Of a stretch of 64,000 nt of DNA, positions 50,063 through 58,427 are shown one piece after another. Within the stretch, counting starts at the first letter, position 1. Every line of letters starts with the position of its first letter. The translations under genes and the position numbers were made by a program. Under the pieces are notes generated by a model. The model was not told the origin of the DNA. It saw nothing but the letters and a program-made list of their open reading frames with translations, and did no database searches. This DNA comes from Herbidospora daliensis (GTDB taxonomy: Bacteria > Actinomycetota > Actinomycetes > Streptosporangiales > Streptosporangiaceae). The DNA lies in the NCBI RefSeq assembly GCF_001570585.1, contig NZ_BBXF01000002.1, positions 1,825,765 through 1,889,764 on the forward strand, given 5' to 3'.

Positions 50063-52639
50063 TCACCAGCGATCGAGTCCTGCTCCGGCCACGTGGAAGA
50101 CATGCCGGCCGGATCCGACCTCGATCGGCTCTGGTTCGGCGGGGAGATGGATGTCAGCGCGGGTATTGGGCGGAACCGTCACCTCCACGGTGAAGCCGTC
50201 GTCGTCGGATGACCAGCTCACCTCCGCGCGCCCATAGGGGGTCTCGTGCCGGGCAAGGGCACGGGTGAGACCGCCGCCCGGAATCGGCCGTACCGTCAGG
50301 CGGCGATAGCCGGGTTCGGCCGGAGCCAGACCGGCGATGGTGCGGTGCATCCAGTCGGCGACCCCGCCCAGGGCGTAGTGGTTGAACGAGGTCATCTCGC
50401 CGGGGTTGACGCTGCCGTCGGGCAGCATGCTGTCCCAGCGTTCCCAGATCGTGGTCGCGCCCATGGTCACCGCGTACAGCCATGATGGGCATTCGGTCTG
50501 CAGCAGCAGTCGGTAGGCGTCGTCGACGGCGCCGACGTCGGTGAGGGCGTCGCAGATCAGCGGGGTGCCGACGAATCCGGTTCCGATACGGTGACCGTTC
50601 GCCTGGACGAGCTCGGCCAGCCGTCGGCCCGCGTACGCGCGCCGCTGCTCGCCGACCACCAGGCCGAACCGGAGGGCCAGGGCGTAGGCCGTCTGGGAGT
50701 CGCCGGCGACTTTCCCCTCCGCCGTCGTGTAGGCGGCGTCGAACGCGGTGACGACCTGGTCGGCCAGGTCGTGGTAGCGCGCCGCGTCCTCCGCCAGGTC
50801 GAGCAGCGTCGCCGTCTCGGCGACCAGGCGGGCCGAGTACGCCAGATAGGCGGTCGCCACCAGGCCGGGGTCGGTCTGCGCCTCGAAGGGGCGCTCGGGT
50901 GGTGCCGTCGGGTCGAGCCAGTCGCCCAGTTGCGGGCCGGTGTCCCACAGCCGGGTCTCCCCGGCCAGGCCGGCGATCTGATCCACCCAGGCGGTCATGC
51001 TGGCGTACTGCGTGCGGAGCAGGCCGAGGTCTCCGCTCCGCTGATGGAGTACCCACGGCACGACGACCGCCGCATCACCCCATGCCGCCGTCGGCGGTAT
51101 CTCCCGGAACGGGTCGAGCGAGATCCACGGGACGTACAGGGGCACGGTGCCGAGTTGTTTTTGTTCGGCCGCGAGGTCGGCCAGCCATGAGGAGAGCGAT
51201 CCGGCACAGTCGTAGAGGAAGGCCGCAGTGGGCGTGAACACCTGGATGTCGCCCGTCCAGCCGAGCCGCTCGTCCCGCTGCGGGCAGTCGGTCGGCAGGT
51301 CGACGAAGTTGCCCCGCATGCTCCACACGACGTTCTCGTGCAGGCGGTTCAGCCGCGGGTCGGACGACTCGAAGTAGCCGGTCCGGCGCAGGTCCGTGTG
51401 GCACACGACGGCGACGACGTCGCCGGGATCGAGGTCGCCGGGCCATCCGTCGACCTGGGCGTAGCGGAACCCGTGGACGGTGAAGCGCGGCTCCCACTCC
51501 TCGACGCCGTCGCCCTTGAGGGTGTAGGCGTCGTGTGCGGCGGCGTGCCTGAGGGGGCGCAGTGCCAGGGCGCCGTTCTTCTCGAGGACCTCCGCGTGAC
51601 GCAGCGAGACCGTGTGCCCGGCGGGACCCTGAACGCGGATGCGCAGGCGGCCGGCGAGGTTCTGGCCGAAGTCGAGGATCGTCTCACCGTCCGGCCCGGT
51701 GAGGGCGGCGACGGCCGAGATCGTCTCGATCCTGCGGACGGGCGGGCCGGTCGGAGCGACGAGCAGCGCCCGGTCGTGGGACAGGAGCTCGGCCGGGTGC
51801 CAGTTCGCGTCGTCGAAGCCAGGTGAGGACCAGCCGGGAACGTGCCGGCGGGCGTCGTGGTGCTCGCCGTCGTAGAGACCGGCGGAGGTCACCGGGCCGG
51901 GGGCGCTGCGCCAGCCGTCATCGGTTCCCACCGTGTCCCGGCTGCCGTCGGTGTACGTGATCTCCAGCTGGGCGATCAGCGCGGTTCGGTCGCCGTAGAT
52001 GCCGGAGACGCCTCCGTGAAACCCGTACCGGCCGGTGTACCAGCCTTCGGCCAGCGTGGCGCCGATGACGTTGTCGCCCTCCCGGACCAGTTCGGTGACG
52101 TCGTGGGTGCGGTAGCGCAGCCGATGGTGGTAGCTGCTCCAGCCCGGGGGCAGCACGTCGTCGCCCACACGGGCGCCGTTGACCTCGACTTCGTAGACGC
52201 CGTGGGCGGAGACGTACAGGCGGGCCGAAACGATGTGGGCCCTCGCCCGGAAATCGCGTCGTAGCAGTGGCGCTCCACTGAGCAGCTCGCGGGGAGGCGC
52301 GACGGCGCCCGCCTGCCAGTCGGACGGTTCCAGCAGCCCCGCCTCGACCTCCGACCACGGACTCCAGCCGCTCGCGGAGCCGTCCTGGCCGGTCACCCGC
52401 ACTCGTACACCCAGACGTTCGCGTGAGCGCAACGGCCGACGCGGCCAGGGCGCCAGCACGGAGTCGCCGGAAGCCACGTGGATTGCCGTGCCGTCGCTGA
52501 ATTCGAGGTCGTAGGCCTGCTGCAGCCATCCGGCCAGTTCGGTGCGGACCACCCAGGACAACCGGGGGGCGGCTTCGCCGATGCCGAGGGGATCACGATG
52601 GTGTTCGAAGGTGACCGGGTCGACGTGCAGAGAGGTCAT
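50063..52639 (-). CDS. cytosolic GH78 alpha-L-rhamnosidase
   Basis: 858 residues, no signal peptide (starts MTSLHVDPVTFEHHRDPLGI). Full GH78 domain order: N-terminal fibronectin-like domain with GIGEAAPRLSW and GLLEPSDWQA, beta domain with ARLYVSAHGVYEVEVNG and LAEGWYTGRYGF, catalytic barrel with DCPQRDERLGWTGD at 451-464 (general-acid segment) and WERWDSMLPDGSVNPGEMTSFNHYA, then a C-terminal beta domain. It would release rhamnose from imported oligo-rhamnosides. The ATG at 52639 follows the permease stop by 1 bp, so it ends the ABC operon. Confidence 0.94.
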   Translation of the reverse strand: MTSLHVDPVTFEHHRDPLGIGEAAPRLSWVVRTELAGWLQQAYDLEFSDGTAIHVASGDSVLAPWPRRPLRSRERLGVRVRVTGQDGSASGWSPWSEVEAGLLEPSDWQAGAVAPPRELLSGAPLLRRDFRARAHIVSARLYVSAHGVYEVEVNGARVGDDVLPPGWSSYHHRLRYRTHDVTELVREGDNVIGATLAEGWYTGRYGFHGGVSGIYGDRTALIAQLEITYTDGSRDTVGTDDGWRSAPGPVTSAGLYDGEHHDARRHVPGWSSPGFDDANWHPAELLSHDRALLVAPTGPPVRRIETISAVAALTGPDGETILDFGQNLAGRLRIRVQGPAGHTVSLRHAEVLEKNGALALRPLRHAAAHDAYTLKGDGVEEWEPRFTVHGFRYAQVDGWPGDLDPGDVVAVVCHTDLRRTGYFESSDPRLNRLHENVVWSMRGNFVDLPTDCPQRDERLGWTGDIQVFTPTAAFLYDCAGSLSSWLADLAAEQKQLGTVPLYVPWISLDPFREIPPTAAWGDAAVVVPWVLHQRSGDLGLLRTQYASMTAWVDQIAGLAGETRLWDTGPQLGDWLDPTAPPERPFEAQTDPGLVATAYLAYSARLVAETATLLDLAEDAARYHDLADQVVTAFDAAYTTAEGKVAGDSQTAYALALRFGLVVGEQRRAYAGRRLAELVQANGHRIGTGFVGTPLICDALTDVGAVDDAYRLLLQTECPSWLYAVTMGATTIWERWDSMLPDGSVNPGEMTSFNHYALGGVADWMHRTIAGLAPAEPGYRRLTVRPIPGGGLTRALARHETPYGRAEVSWSSDDDGFTVEVTVPPNTRADIHLPAEPEPIEVGSGRHVFHVAGAGLDRW

Positions 52640-52640
52640 G

Positions 52641-53468
52641 TCATCCCTTGATGGCGCCGGCCGTCATGCCGGCCACGATCTTGCGGTTGAAGAAGACGAA
52701 GGCCAGCAGCGGGGGGATCGTGATCAGCACGATGTCCATGAACAGCAGGTTCCACTGCGTGCTGTACTGGCTCTGGAAGTTGTAGAGGGTGACCTGCACC
52801 GTCGCGTTCTCGTCGCCCGGCAGGAAGTACAGCGGGTTCACGAAGTCGTTGAAGACGGCCACCGAGCTGGTCAGGATCACCGTGATCGTCACCGGCCGCA
52901 GCAGCGGGAAGATCACCCGGAAGAACAGCGTGAACCCGCCGCAGCCGTCCATCATGGCCGCCTGGTCGAGTTCGCGGGGGATCGCGGCGATGAACGCCTT
53001 GAACAGCAGCACCGCGTACGCCAGCCCGAAGGCGACCTCGACCAGGATCAGCCCCGGCATCGTCTTGAACAGGCCGATGGCCTGGAGCAACCAGATCGTC
53101 GGCACGATCGCGGGCGGGATGATCAACCCCGAGAGCACCAGGAAGTTGGCCACCGCACTGATCCGGCCCGCGCGCCGCTGCAGGACGAAGGCCGCCATCG
53201 CGGCCGCGACCACGATCAGCGCCACGGAGGTGACGGTGAGGATGGTGCTGTTGAGGTACGCGCGGAGCAGGACGTAGTCGCGCGCCTGGACGACCTCGAC
53301 GAAGTTCTGTACGACCGGCCAGTTGGCCGGCCAGGCGAAGTCCAGGTCCGCCGACTGCACGTCGTCCTTGACCGCGGTCAGCAGCATGAACGAGAACGGC
53401 ACCAGGAAGACCGCGGTGGCGATGACCAGCGCGACCGCTTCGGCGCCGGCCCGTTTGAACGACCTCAT
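52641..53468 (-). CDS. carbohydrate ABC permease, MalG type
   Basis: 275 residues, six predicted helices. The cytoplasmic EAA loop is IPRELDQAAMMDGCGGFTLFFRVIFPLLRP in pieces around 185-215, typical of CUT1 sugar permeases. The N-terminal helix is AVALVIATAVFLVPFSFMLL. The ATG at 53468 overlaps the stop of permease 1 by 4 bp. Partner of the next two genes; likely imports short rhamnosides for the cytosolic GH78 enzyme. Confidence 0.92.
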   Translation of the reverse strand: MRSFKRAGAEAVALVIATAVFLVPFSFMLLTAVKDDVQSADLDFAWPANWPVVQNFVEVVQARDYVLLRAYLNSTILTVTSVALIVVAAAMAAFVLQRRAGRISAVANFLVLSGLIIPPAIVPTIWLLQAIGLFKTMPGLILVEVAFGLAYAVLLFKAFIAAIPRELDQAAMMDGCGGFTLFFRVIFPLLRPVTITVILTSSVAVFNDFVNPLYFLPGDENATVQVTLYNFQSQYSTQWNLLFMDIVLITIPPLLAFVFFNRKIVAGMTAGAIKG

Positions 53469-54394
53469 GGAGCCACCTGCCGCTTGCCGAGGAAGTAGTT
53501 GAGCGGGACCACCAGCGCCGTCACGACGAGGAACAGCAGCACGTTGCCCGCCGTGGACAGGCCGAAGAACCCGGCCTGGTACTGCTTGTAGATGATCGAG
53601 GCGATCACGTCGCTGGTGAAGCCGGGGCCGCCGCGCGTCATCGTCCAGATGAGATCGAACGACCGCAGCCCGCCGATGAACGACAGGATGATCACCGAGT
53701 AGGTCGCGGGCCAGCTCAGCGGCAGGGTGACGTGCCGGAAGCGGTGCCAGGCGGTGCCGCCGTCGACGGCGACGGCGTGGTAGTACTGCTGCGGGATCGA
53801 CAGGATGCCGGCGATGTAGATGACGGTCGCCAGCCCGACGCCCTTCCAGACGTCCACCAGCGCGACCGACAGCAGCGCGGTCGTGGCGTCGCCGAGCCAG
53901 TCGGGCCCCGAGATGCCGACCACCGCCAGCGCCTTGTTCACCAGTCCCGTGTCCGGCCGCAGCAGCGCGCTGAAGGTGATGCCGACGGCGACGGTCGAGA
54001 CCAGCACGGGGAAGAACACGACCGCGCGCAGGAACCCGCGCAGCCGCATCCGGCTGGTGAGCAGGACCCCGAGGCCCAGCCCGAGCACGACCTTCAGCCC
54101 GCTGGTGACGACCGCGTAGAACAGGGTGTTCTGGAAGCCGACGCGCAGGTTCTGCTCGGCGAGGAAGTCGCGGAAGTTGTCGAGCCCGACGAAGGTGCTG
54201 TCGAACAGGGTCCACCGGGTGAGCGCGAAGTAGAACGCCATCACCGTCGGCACCAGGAAGATCAGCAGGTAGACGACGGCGGCCGGGAGATAGAGCGCGT
54301 ACGGGTAGGGCGAGCCCGTCTTCCCCGGCCGTCTGCCGTGACGGCCGGCCCGAGCCGGGCCGGGCCCCGTGCGGGACTCGGCCTGCCTGGTCAC
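53465..54394 (-). CDS. carbohydrate ABC permease, MalF type
   Basis: 309 residues with six helices and the EAA loop IPQQYYHAVAVDGGTAWHRFRHVTLPL (in pieces, around 205-230). Helix 1 (YALYLPAAVVYLLIFLVPTV) follows a basic Gly/Arg-rich cytosolic N terminus. Start taken as GTG 54394, overlapping the binding-protein stop (GTGA); GTG 54397 is also possible. No ATPase gene accompanies the pair. Confidence 0.92.
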   Translation of the reverse strand: MTRQAESRTGPGPARAGRHGRRPGKTGSPYPYALYLPAAVVYLLIFLVPTVMAFYFALTRWTLFDSTFVGLDNFRDFLAEQNLRVGFQNTLFYAVVTSGLKVVLGLGLGVLLTSRMRLRGFLRAVVFFPVLVSTVAVGITFSALLRPDTGLVNKALAVVGISGPDWLGDATTALLSVALVDVWKGVGLATVIYIAGILSIPQQYYHAVAVDGGTAWHRFRHVTLPLSWPATYSVIILSFIGGLRSFDLIWTMTRGGPGFTSDVIASIIYKQYQAGFFGLSTAGNVLLFLVVTALVVPLNYFLGKRQVAP

Positions 54395-55698
54395 CACCCC
54401 GCCAGACCCAACTGCTTGGCCTGCTTCTCGACGTCCTGGTCGTACTGGGCGGCGCCTTCGGCAGGAGGCGTCAGCCCCGAGCCGACCGCGACGGTGATCT
54501 GCTCCAGCGACGGGCCCTTGATGGGGGACAGGAACTCCAGCGCCGGGGCGGTCGCGCTCTGGTCGATGTAGACCTGGAGGTCCTTGGCGACCTGGAGCGC
54601 GTCCTCGGGCAGCTTGGAGCCCTTGATCCGGTAGGGCCCGGACGGGCGGACCGCCGCGGTCACCGCGTCGGTCCCGGCGGGGGAGGCCACGAAGGCGAGG
54701 AACTTCTTGGCCGCGTCCAGATGCTCGGTGGTCTTGGCGATGTAGAGGGCGGCGGGCTCCCACACGGTCGCGCCGTGCTTGGCGGCGTCGTCGCCCGGCA
54801 GGCCGAAGAAGCCGACGTCGGTGGCCGTCTGCGGGTAGGTCGCCAGCTGCGCGGGCAGCAGCGTGGTGAGCATCGGGTAGTGGGCGCCGGTGCCCTCGAT
54901 GAGCATCTTGAGGCCCTGATCGAGGACGGCCGAGCCGAAGCCCTTGTTCACGTAGTCCTTGGCGTGGACGTCGGCCAGGTGCTGGAATCCGCCGATCGCC
55001 GCCGGGGTGGTGGCGAACTTCGCCTTGCCCGCCGTGTAGTCGGCGGCGAAGGTCGGCGCCGCGGCCTGCACGTTGTAGAAGTCGGACAGCACGAACAGCT
55101 GCGAGGTCCAGGTGTCCTTGAACGTGGTGATCACCGGAGTGATGTTCGCGGCCTTGATCTTCTCGTTGTTGGCCATGAACTCGTCCCAGGTCTTGGGCAC
55201 CTGGAGGCCGAGCCGCTCGTAGACCTTGCGGTTGTAGAGGATGCCGCCGCCGGCCAGCGTGGTGGCCGGCACGCCGAACGCCTTGCCGCCCTGGCTGACG
55301 ACGGGCAGGTAGTCGGGCTGGACGTCGGCCAGGACCGGGTCGCCGGTGAGGTCGACCATGGTCTGGGTGGGGTTGAGCGCCTGGAGCAGCGAGCCGGAGT
55401 TGTACCAGAAGACGTCGCTCATCTCGCCGGTGGACAGCCGGGTCTTGATGATGTTGTCGCCCTCGCTGCCGCCGGGCTGGTTCTCGATCTCGATCTTGAT
55501 GTCCGGATTGGCCTTCATGAAGGCGTCGGCCAGAGCCTTGGAGGTGTCGACCGTGGACTGGTCGCTGCCGGTCAGGAAGGAGAGGGTGACCGAACCGCCC
55601 GCAGCCGGTTCGTCGTCGCCGCTCGTGCCGCAGGAGGCCAGGACCGCTATGGCGAGGACGGCGGCTGCCGTCTTGAGCATGGGGGGTGAGCTTTTCAT
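54391..55698 (-). CDS. carbohydrate ABC substrate-binding lipoprotein (CUT1)
   Basis: 435 residues. Signal peptide MKSSPPMLKTAAAVLAIAVL ending in lipobox LASC. The mature part is an extracellular solute-binding family 1 protein: VTLSFLTGSDQSTVDTSKAL, IEIENQPGGSEGDNIIKTRL and AATTLAGGGILYNRKVYERLG. First gene of the second importer operon. An operator (55721-55734) lies 23 bp before the ATG. The expected ligand is an oligosaccharide containing rhamnose, judged from the operon's cytosolic rhamnosidase. Confidence 0.92.
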   Translation of the reverse strand: MKSSPPMLKTAAAVLAIAVLASCGTSGDDEPAAGGSVTLSFLTGSDQSTVDTSKALADAFMKANPDIKIEIENQPGGSEGDNIIKTRLSTGEMSDVFWYNSGSLLQALNPTQTMVDLTGDPVLADVQPDYLPVVSQGGKAFGVPATTLAGGGILYNRKVYERLGLQVPKTWDEFMANNEKIKAANITPVITTFKDTWTSQLFVLSDFYNVQAAAPTFAADYTAGKAKFATTPAAIGGFQHLADVHAKDYVNKGFGSAVLDQGLKMLIEGTGAHYPMLTTLLPAQLATYPQTATDVGFFGLPGDDAAKHGATVWEPAALYIAKTTEHLDAAKKFLAFVASPAGTDAVTAAVRPSGPYRIKGSKLPEDALQVAKDLQVYIDQSATAPALEFLSPIKGPSLEQITVAVGSGLTPPAEGAAQYDQDVEKQAKQLGLAGW

Positions 55699-55720
55699 GG
55701 GGGGACCCTCCCCGGGTTCA

Positions 55721-55734
55721 TTGAATCGTTTTAA
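55721..55734. promoter_or_regulatory. LacI-type operator TTGAATCGTTTTAA
   Basis: Its reverse complement TTAAAACGATTCAA differs by one base from the sites at 34227 and 45381. It lies just before the binding-protein gene, where a repressor would block initiation. Confidence 0.68.
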
Positions 55735-55791
55735 TCGACTCCCCGAATGTCGTTAACTTAGGCGTTACATGTGATGGGGTCAAGATTCATT

Positions 55792-55807
55792 TGGGTAACG
55801 TTACCCA
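55792..55807. promoter_or_regulatory. perfect 16-bp palindrome TGGGTAACGTTACCCA
   Basis: CG-centred like a LacI-family operator but different in sequence from the other sites, 94 bp upstream of the binding-protein start. It could be a second regulator's site. It occurs once in the window as far as I can see. Confidence 0.55.
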
Positions 55808-55937
55808 TCGAATGGGCAGGTCATAGATGTGTGGACGACTAGTTTTCGGCATCGATGCTCATTCTGATGGCCGCGGTGCGCGTCAGGGTGCGTGCAGTCA
55901 CGTTGCTCGGGCCGCTCACGCCGGAGGCGGTGATGGC

Positions 55938-56460
55938 TCCCGTGAACCCTGGATCGGCGTGGCCGAGGTACTCGGCGAGTTCCGCGACGGCGGGCATCAC
56001 GCTCGCGCAGTAGCGGCCGAGTTGGTGGAGGCCCTCCTTGCGCGACGTGGTGAAGCGCGTCCGGCTATTGGCGTCCTTCGTCGGTGCCACCGCGAGCAGA
56101 GCGGCCTCGCGCGGGAATACGTGCTCTTCTTCGTGCTCAACGGCGTCGGCCTGCTGATCGAGCTGATCTGCCTCGGCCTGAGCCGCTACACCCTCGGTCT
56201 CGCGGGGATGACCCCAGCGGGTTTCCAGATCAGTTCGAGGTAGACCCGCACTCTGATGAACCGGTCGTCGGTCCATCGGACGAGCAGGTTGTGGGTCTGA
56301 ACTTTGCCGTTGAGCTTCTTCCCGGGAAGGCCGCCGCATGACGCCTGGTCGCCTCGGCGGTCCTTTCGGGCAAGGGCACGACGCGCTCACGATCGTTCTT
56401 CGGCAAGGCGAAAACGTGTTCGCTGCCCAGCTTCTTGATTTGCCGCCGGCCCTGGACCAC
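55938..56460 (-). pseudogene. degenerate tyrosine integrase relic
   Basis: Minus-strand fragments match the AICE integrase in order: RRQIKKLGSEHVFALPKNDR and ERVVPLPERTAEATRRH, then RTHNLLV-like DNA, TKDANSRTRFTTSRKEGLHQ and LAEYLGHADPGFTGA. Several frame changes separate them. The catalytic Arg of HQLRH is Gly here (HQLGRY), and both the N-terminal domains and the Tyr-bearing tail are missing. A foreign block (56092-56216) replaces about 30 bp in the middle. It cannot be active; it marks an old integration or recombination scar. Confidence 0.85.
56106..56214 (+). pseudogene. GtrA-like membrane protein fragment inside the integrase relic
   Basis: On the plus strand this block reads LAREYVLFFVLNGVGLLIEL then ICLGLSRYTLGLAGM, closely resembling an internal helix pair of actinobacterial GtrA-family flippase-like proteins. 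No start, no further GtrA sequence on either side. Integrase homology resumes at GCGGGTTTCCAG near 56216. About 36 codons survive. Confidence 0.5.
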
Positions 56461-56668
56461 ACCAGCGTGAGCACGACCACGAGCTGAACCAGGCCGCGTT
56501 CACGCCTGGGTGAGGGAAGACCGCCGCGAACGCGACGGCCGGCCCGGCGGCGACGGGGCCGGGCGCGACCCCGCCGCCTGCGAAGAGATGGGCGGTCACC
56601 GCCGGCCCTGTGGCGACCACGGTGAACGTGGCCGACCGCAGGAACCGGAACGGTTACCGCGCTTTCAC
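56456..56668 (-). pseudogene. dead fourth paralogue of the four-helix membrane protein family
   Basis: A GTG (56668-56666) overlapping the CopC stop begins VKAR, then TAA at codon 5 (56656-56654), then PFRFLRSATFTVVATGP and AVTAHLFAGGGVAPGPVAAG. After a frame change it continues PRRERGLVQLVVVLTLVW before joining the integrase relic near 56456. The GAHxxxGG-like and RERG motifs align with the intact proteins at 59052, 59932 and 60625. So it was once the last gene of the PCuAC-DyP-CopC operon and was lost by nonsense, frameshift and truncation. Confidence 0.65.
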
Positions 56669-57297
56669 GACGGGCTGCCTCGTCCGCGACCGCGGAACAG
56701 CAGGAAGCCCAGGCCGAGCGCGACCACGAGGCCACCGGCCAGCCACACGAAGCCGAACCCTCCGCCGTCGTCCTCCTCGGGCGCGGATACTCGCTGGGTG
56801 CCCGGGGCGGGGCGGCTCATGGTCGAGTCGCTCGTGGCGGCCAGGGCGGAGGTGCCCGCCGCCGGGGTGTTGGCCGGTGACGTTTTTGAATCGGCGGGGG
56901 ACGCGGAACCGGGGGCCTCCGCAGGTGCGGCGGTCTCCGCAGGTGCCGCCCCCGCGAGGGTGAACGGGATCTCGCCCTCGATCGGGTGGCCGTCGGAGGA
57001 GACCACCCGCCAGCCGATCACATACCTGCCCGGAGGGGGTGGCGACACCAGGTCGGCGGAGACCTGCTTGCCGTCGACCACCGGTTTGGACAGCGGCAGC
57101 AGGTTGTCCGCCCCGTCGCGGAGCACCACCGCAGGGAAGCGCACCTGGGACGAGAAGGTCAGGGTGATCGACTTCAGGTCGTCGACGGTCGCGTTCTCCT
57201 TCGGCGAGCTGCCCTTCAGCTGGTCGTGGGCGAACGCCGGCGGGGCCGTGGCGAACAGGGCCGCGACCACGGCCGCGATCACCGCGAGCCTTCTCAT
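56665..57297 (-). CDS. copC: CopC-domain copper-binding protein with C-terminal membrane anchor
   Basis: 210 residues. The signal peptide ends AFA, so the mature protein starts HDQLKGSSPKENATV, the N-terminal His of the CopC copper(II) site; SSDGHPIEGEIPFTL supplies the second His. After the beta-sandwich (about 24-125) comes a long Ala/Pro/Thr linker and a C-terminal helix GGGFGFVWLAGGLVVALGLGFLLF with basic tail. Acts outside the membrane in copper delivery or storage. The ATG overlaps the DyP stop (ATGA). Confidence 0.92.
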   Translation of the reverse strand: MRRLAVIAAVVAALFATAPPAFAHDQLKGSSPKENATVDDLKSITLTFSSQVRFPAVVLRDGADNLLPLSKPVVDGKQVSADLVSPPPPGRYVIGWRVVSSDGHPIEGEIPFTLAGAAPAETAAPAEAPGSASPADSKTSPANTPAAGTSALAATSDSTMSRPAPGTQRVSAPEEDDGGGFGFVWLAGGLVVALGLGFLLFRGRGRGSPS

Positions 57298-58427
57298 GAC
57301 AGCACCTCCTGGCCGATCCAGCCCTTCTCGTCGCAGCCCTTCGGGATGGCGAAGACGGCCGAGCCGATCGGGGTGATCCACTCGTTGAGGAGGTCGGCCT
57401 CGGCGAGTTGTTTCTGGATGGGCGTGAACTGGCGCTCGATGTCGGCCTGGTAGGAGGCGAAGATCAGGCCCGAGTCGGCGTGGCCTTGTGAGGTGACCCC
57501 CTCGTCGTAGTTGTAGACGCGGCGCAGGATGCGCAGGGACGGGTCGCCGACGTGGGCGCGGCGGATGTGGGCGTACTCGGAGATGACCGGGAAGCCGTGG
57601 GCGCCCTTGGCGGCGAAGTCGGGGGCGTCGGTCTCCTTGGTGCCGGTCAGGGGCGCGCCCGTGGAGAGCTTGCGGCCGATGGTGAACTCCTTGGCGACCA
57701 CGTCGGCGGCGTCCCAGGTCTCCAGCTCGGCCTTGATCCTTCTGACGACCAGCTGGGTGGTGCCGTCGGGGCGCCAGACGGCCAGGTCGAACTCCGGAGT
57801 GCCCGGTTTGGGGTTGCCGGTGCCGTCCATCTGGCCCATCACGTTGCGCTGGGTCTGCCCGGCCGACTGGGTGCCGGCCGCGCGGCGGAAGCCGCGTTGG
57901 GTCCAGCGCACGGTCGCGAACGACCGGGCGTCCTTGACGATCATCCGCAGGGCGTGGGCGACCGTGAGCGGGTCGTCGGCGCAGATCTGGACGAGCAGGT
58001 CGCCGCCGGTCCACTTCTTGTCGAGCTTGTCGACGGAGAACTTCGGCAGCACCTTGACGGGGCTGGGGGCCTTGATCCTGGCGTACAGGCCCGGACCGAA
58101 ACCGAAGGTCACGGTCAGGCGCGCGGCCGGGGAGGCGAGTTCGGGCTCGGTGTCGGCGAGCGCCGGGCGGCCCTGGGTGAGCCGCCTGGCGTCGTCGGTG
58201 AGCAGCCGCATCATCCGGGCCAGGGCGTCCTTGTCGGTGTCTTCGCGCAGGTCGAACGCCACGAACACGGCGTGGGCCTGCGGTTCGGTCGCGATGCCGG
58301 CCTGGCGCGGGCCGTGGAAGGGCACGACCGTCTCGGCGGCGGCCTGGGCGGCGGCGGGGCGGGCGAGGGCCACGACCCCCGCCGCCACGCCGCCGGTGAG
58401 CAGGCCCCGGCGACTGAGCTCAGCCAT
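57294..58427 (-). CDS. Tat-exported DyP-type heme peroxidase (EfeB-like)
   Basis: 377 residues. Twin-arginine signal MAELSRRGLLTGGVAAGVVA. DyP signature with distal Asp in MGQMDGTGNP (about 200) and proximal heme histidine in SEYAHIRRAH (about 290); the C terminus has LIFASYQADIERQFTPIQKQL. Family members use peroxide to oxidise dyes, lignin fragments or porphyrins, and EfeB-type ones work with metal import. Here it is in a copper operon, 8 bp overlapped by the PCuAC gene, with no EfeU/EfeO partners. Confidence 0.93.
   Translation of the reverse strand: MAELSRRGLLTGGVAAGVVALARPAAAQAAAETVVPFHGPRQAGIATEPQAHAVFVAFDLREDTDKDALARMMRLLTDDARRLTQGRPALADTEPELASPAARLTVTFGFGPGLYARIKAPSPVKVLPKFSVDKLDKKWTGGDLLVQICADDPLTVAHALRMIVKDARSFATVRWTQRGFRRAAGTQSAGQTQRNVMGQMDGTGNPKPGTPEFDLAVWRPDGTTQLVVRRIKAELETWDAADVVAKEFTIGRKLSTGAPLTGTKETDAPDFAAKGAHGFPVISEYAHIRRAHVGDPSLRILRRVYNYDEGVTSQGHADSGLIFASYQADIERQFTPIQKQLAEADLLNEWITPIGSAVFAIPKGCDEKGWIGQEVLS

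Noticed and set aside
57294-58427. Iron-uptake EfeUOB operon
   Set aside because: Only the peroxidase is present; neighbours are copper proteins and no EfeU or EfeO gene is seen.
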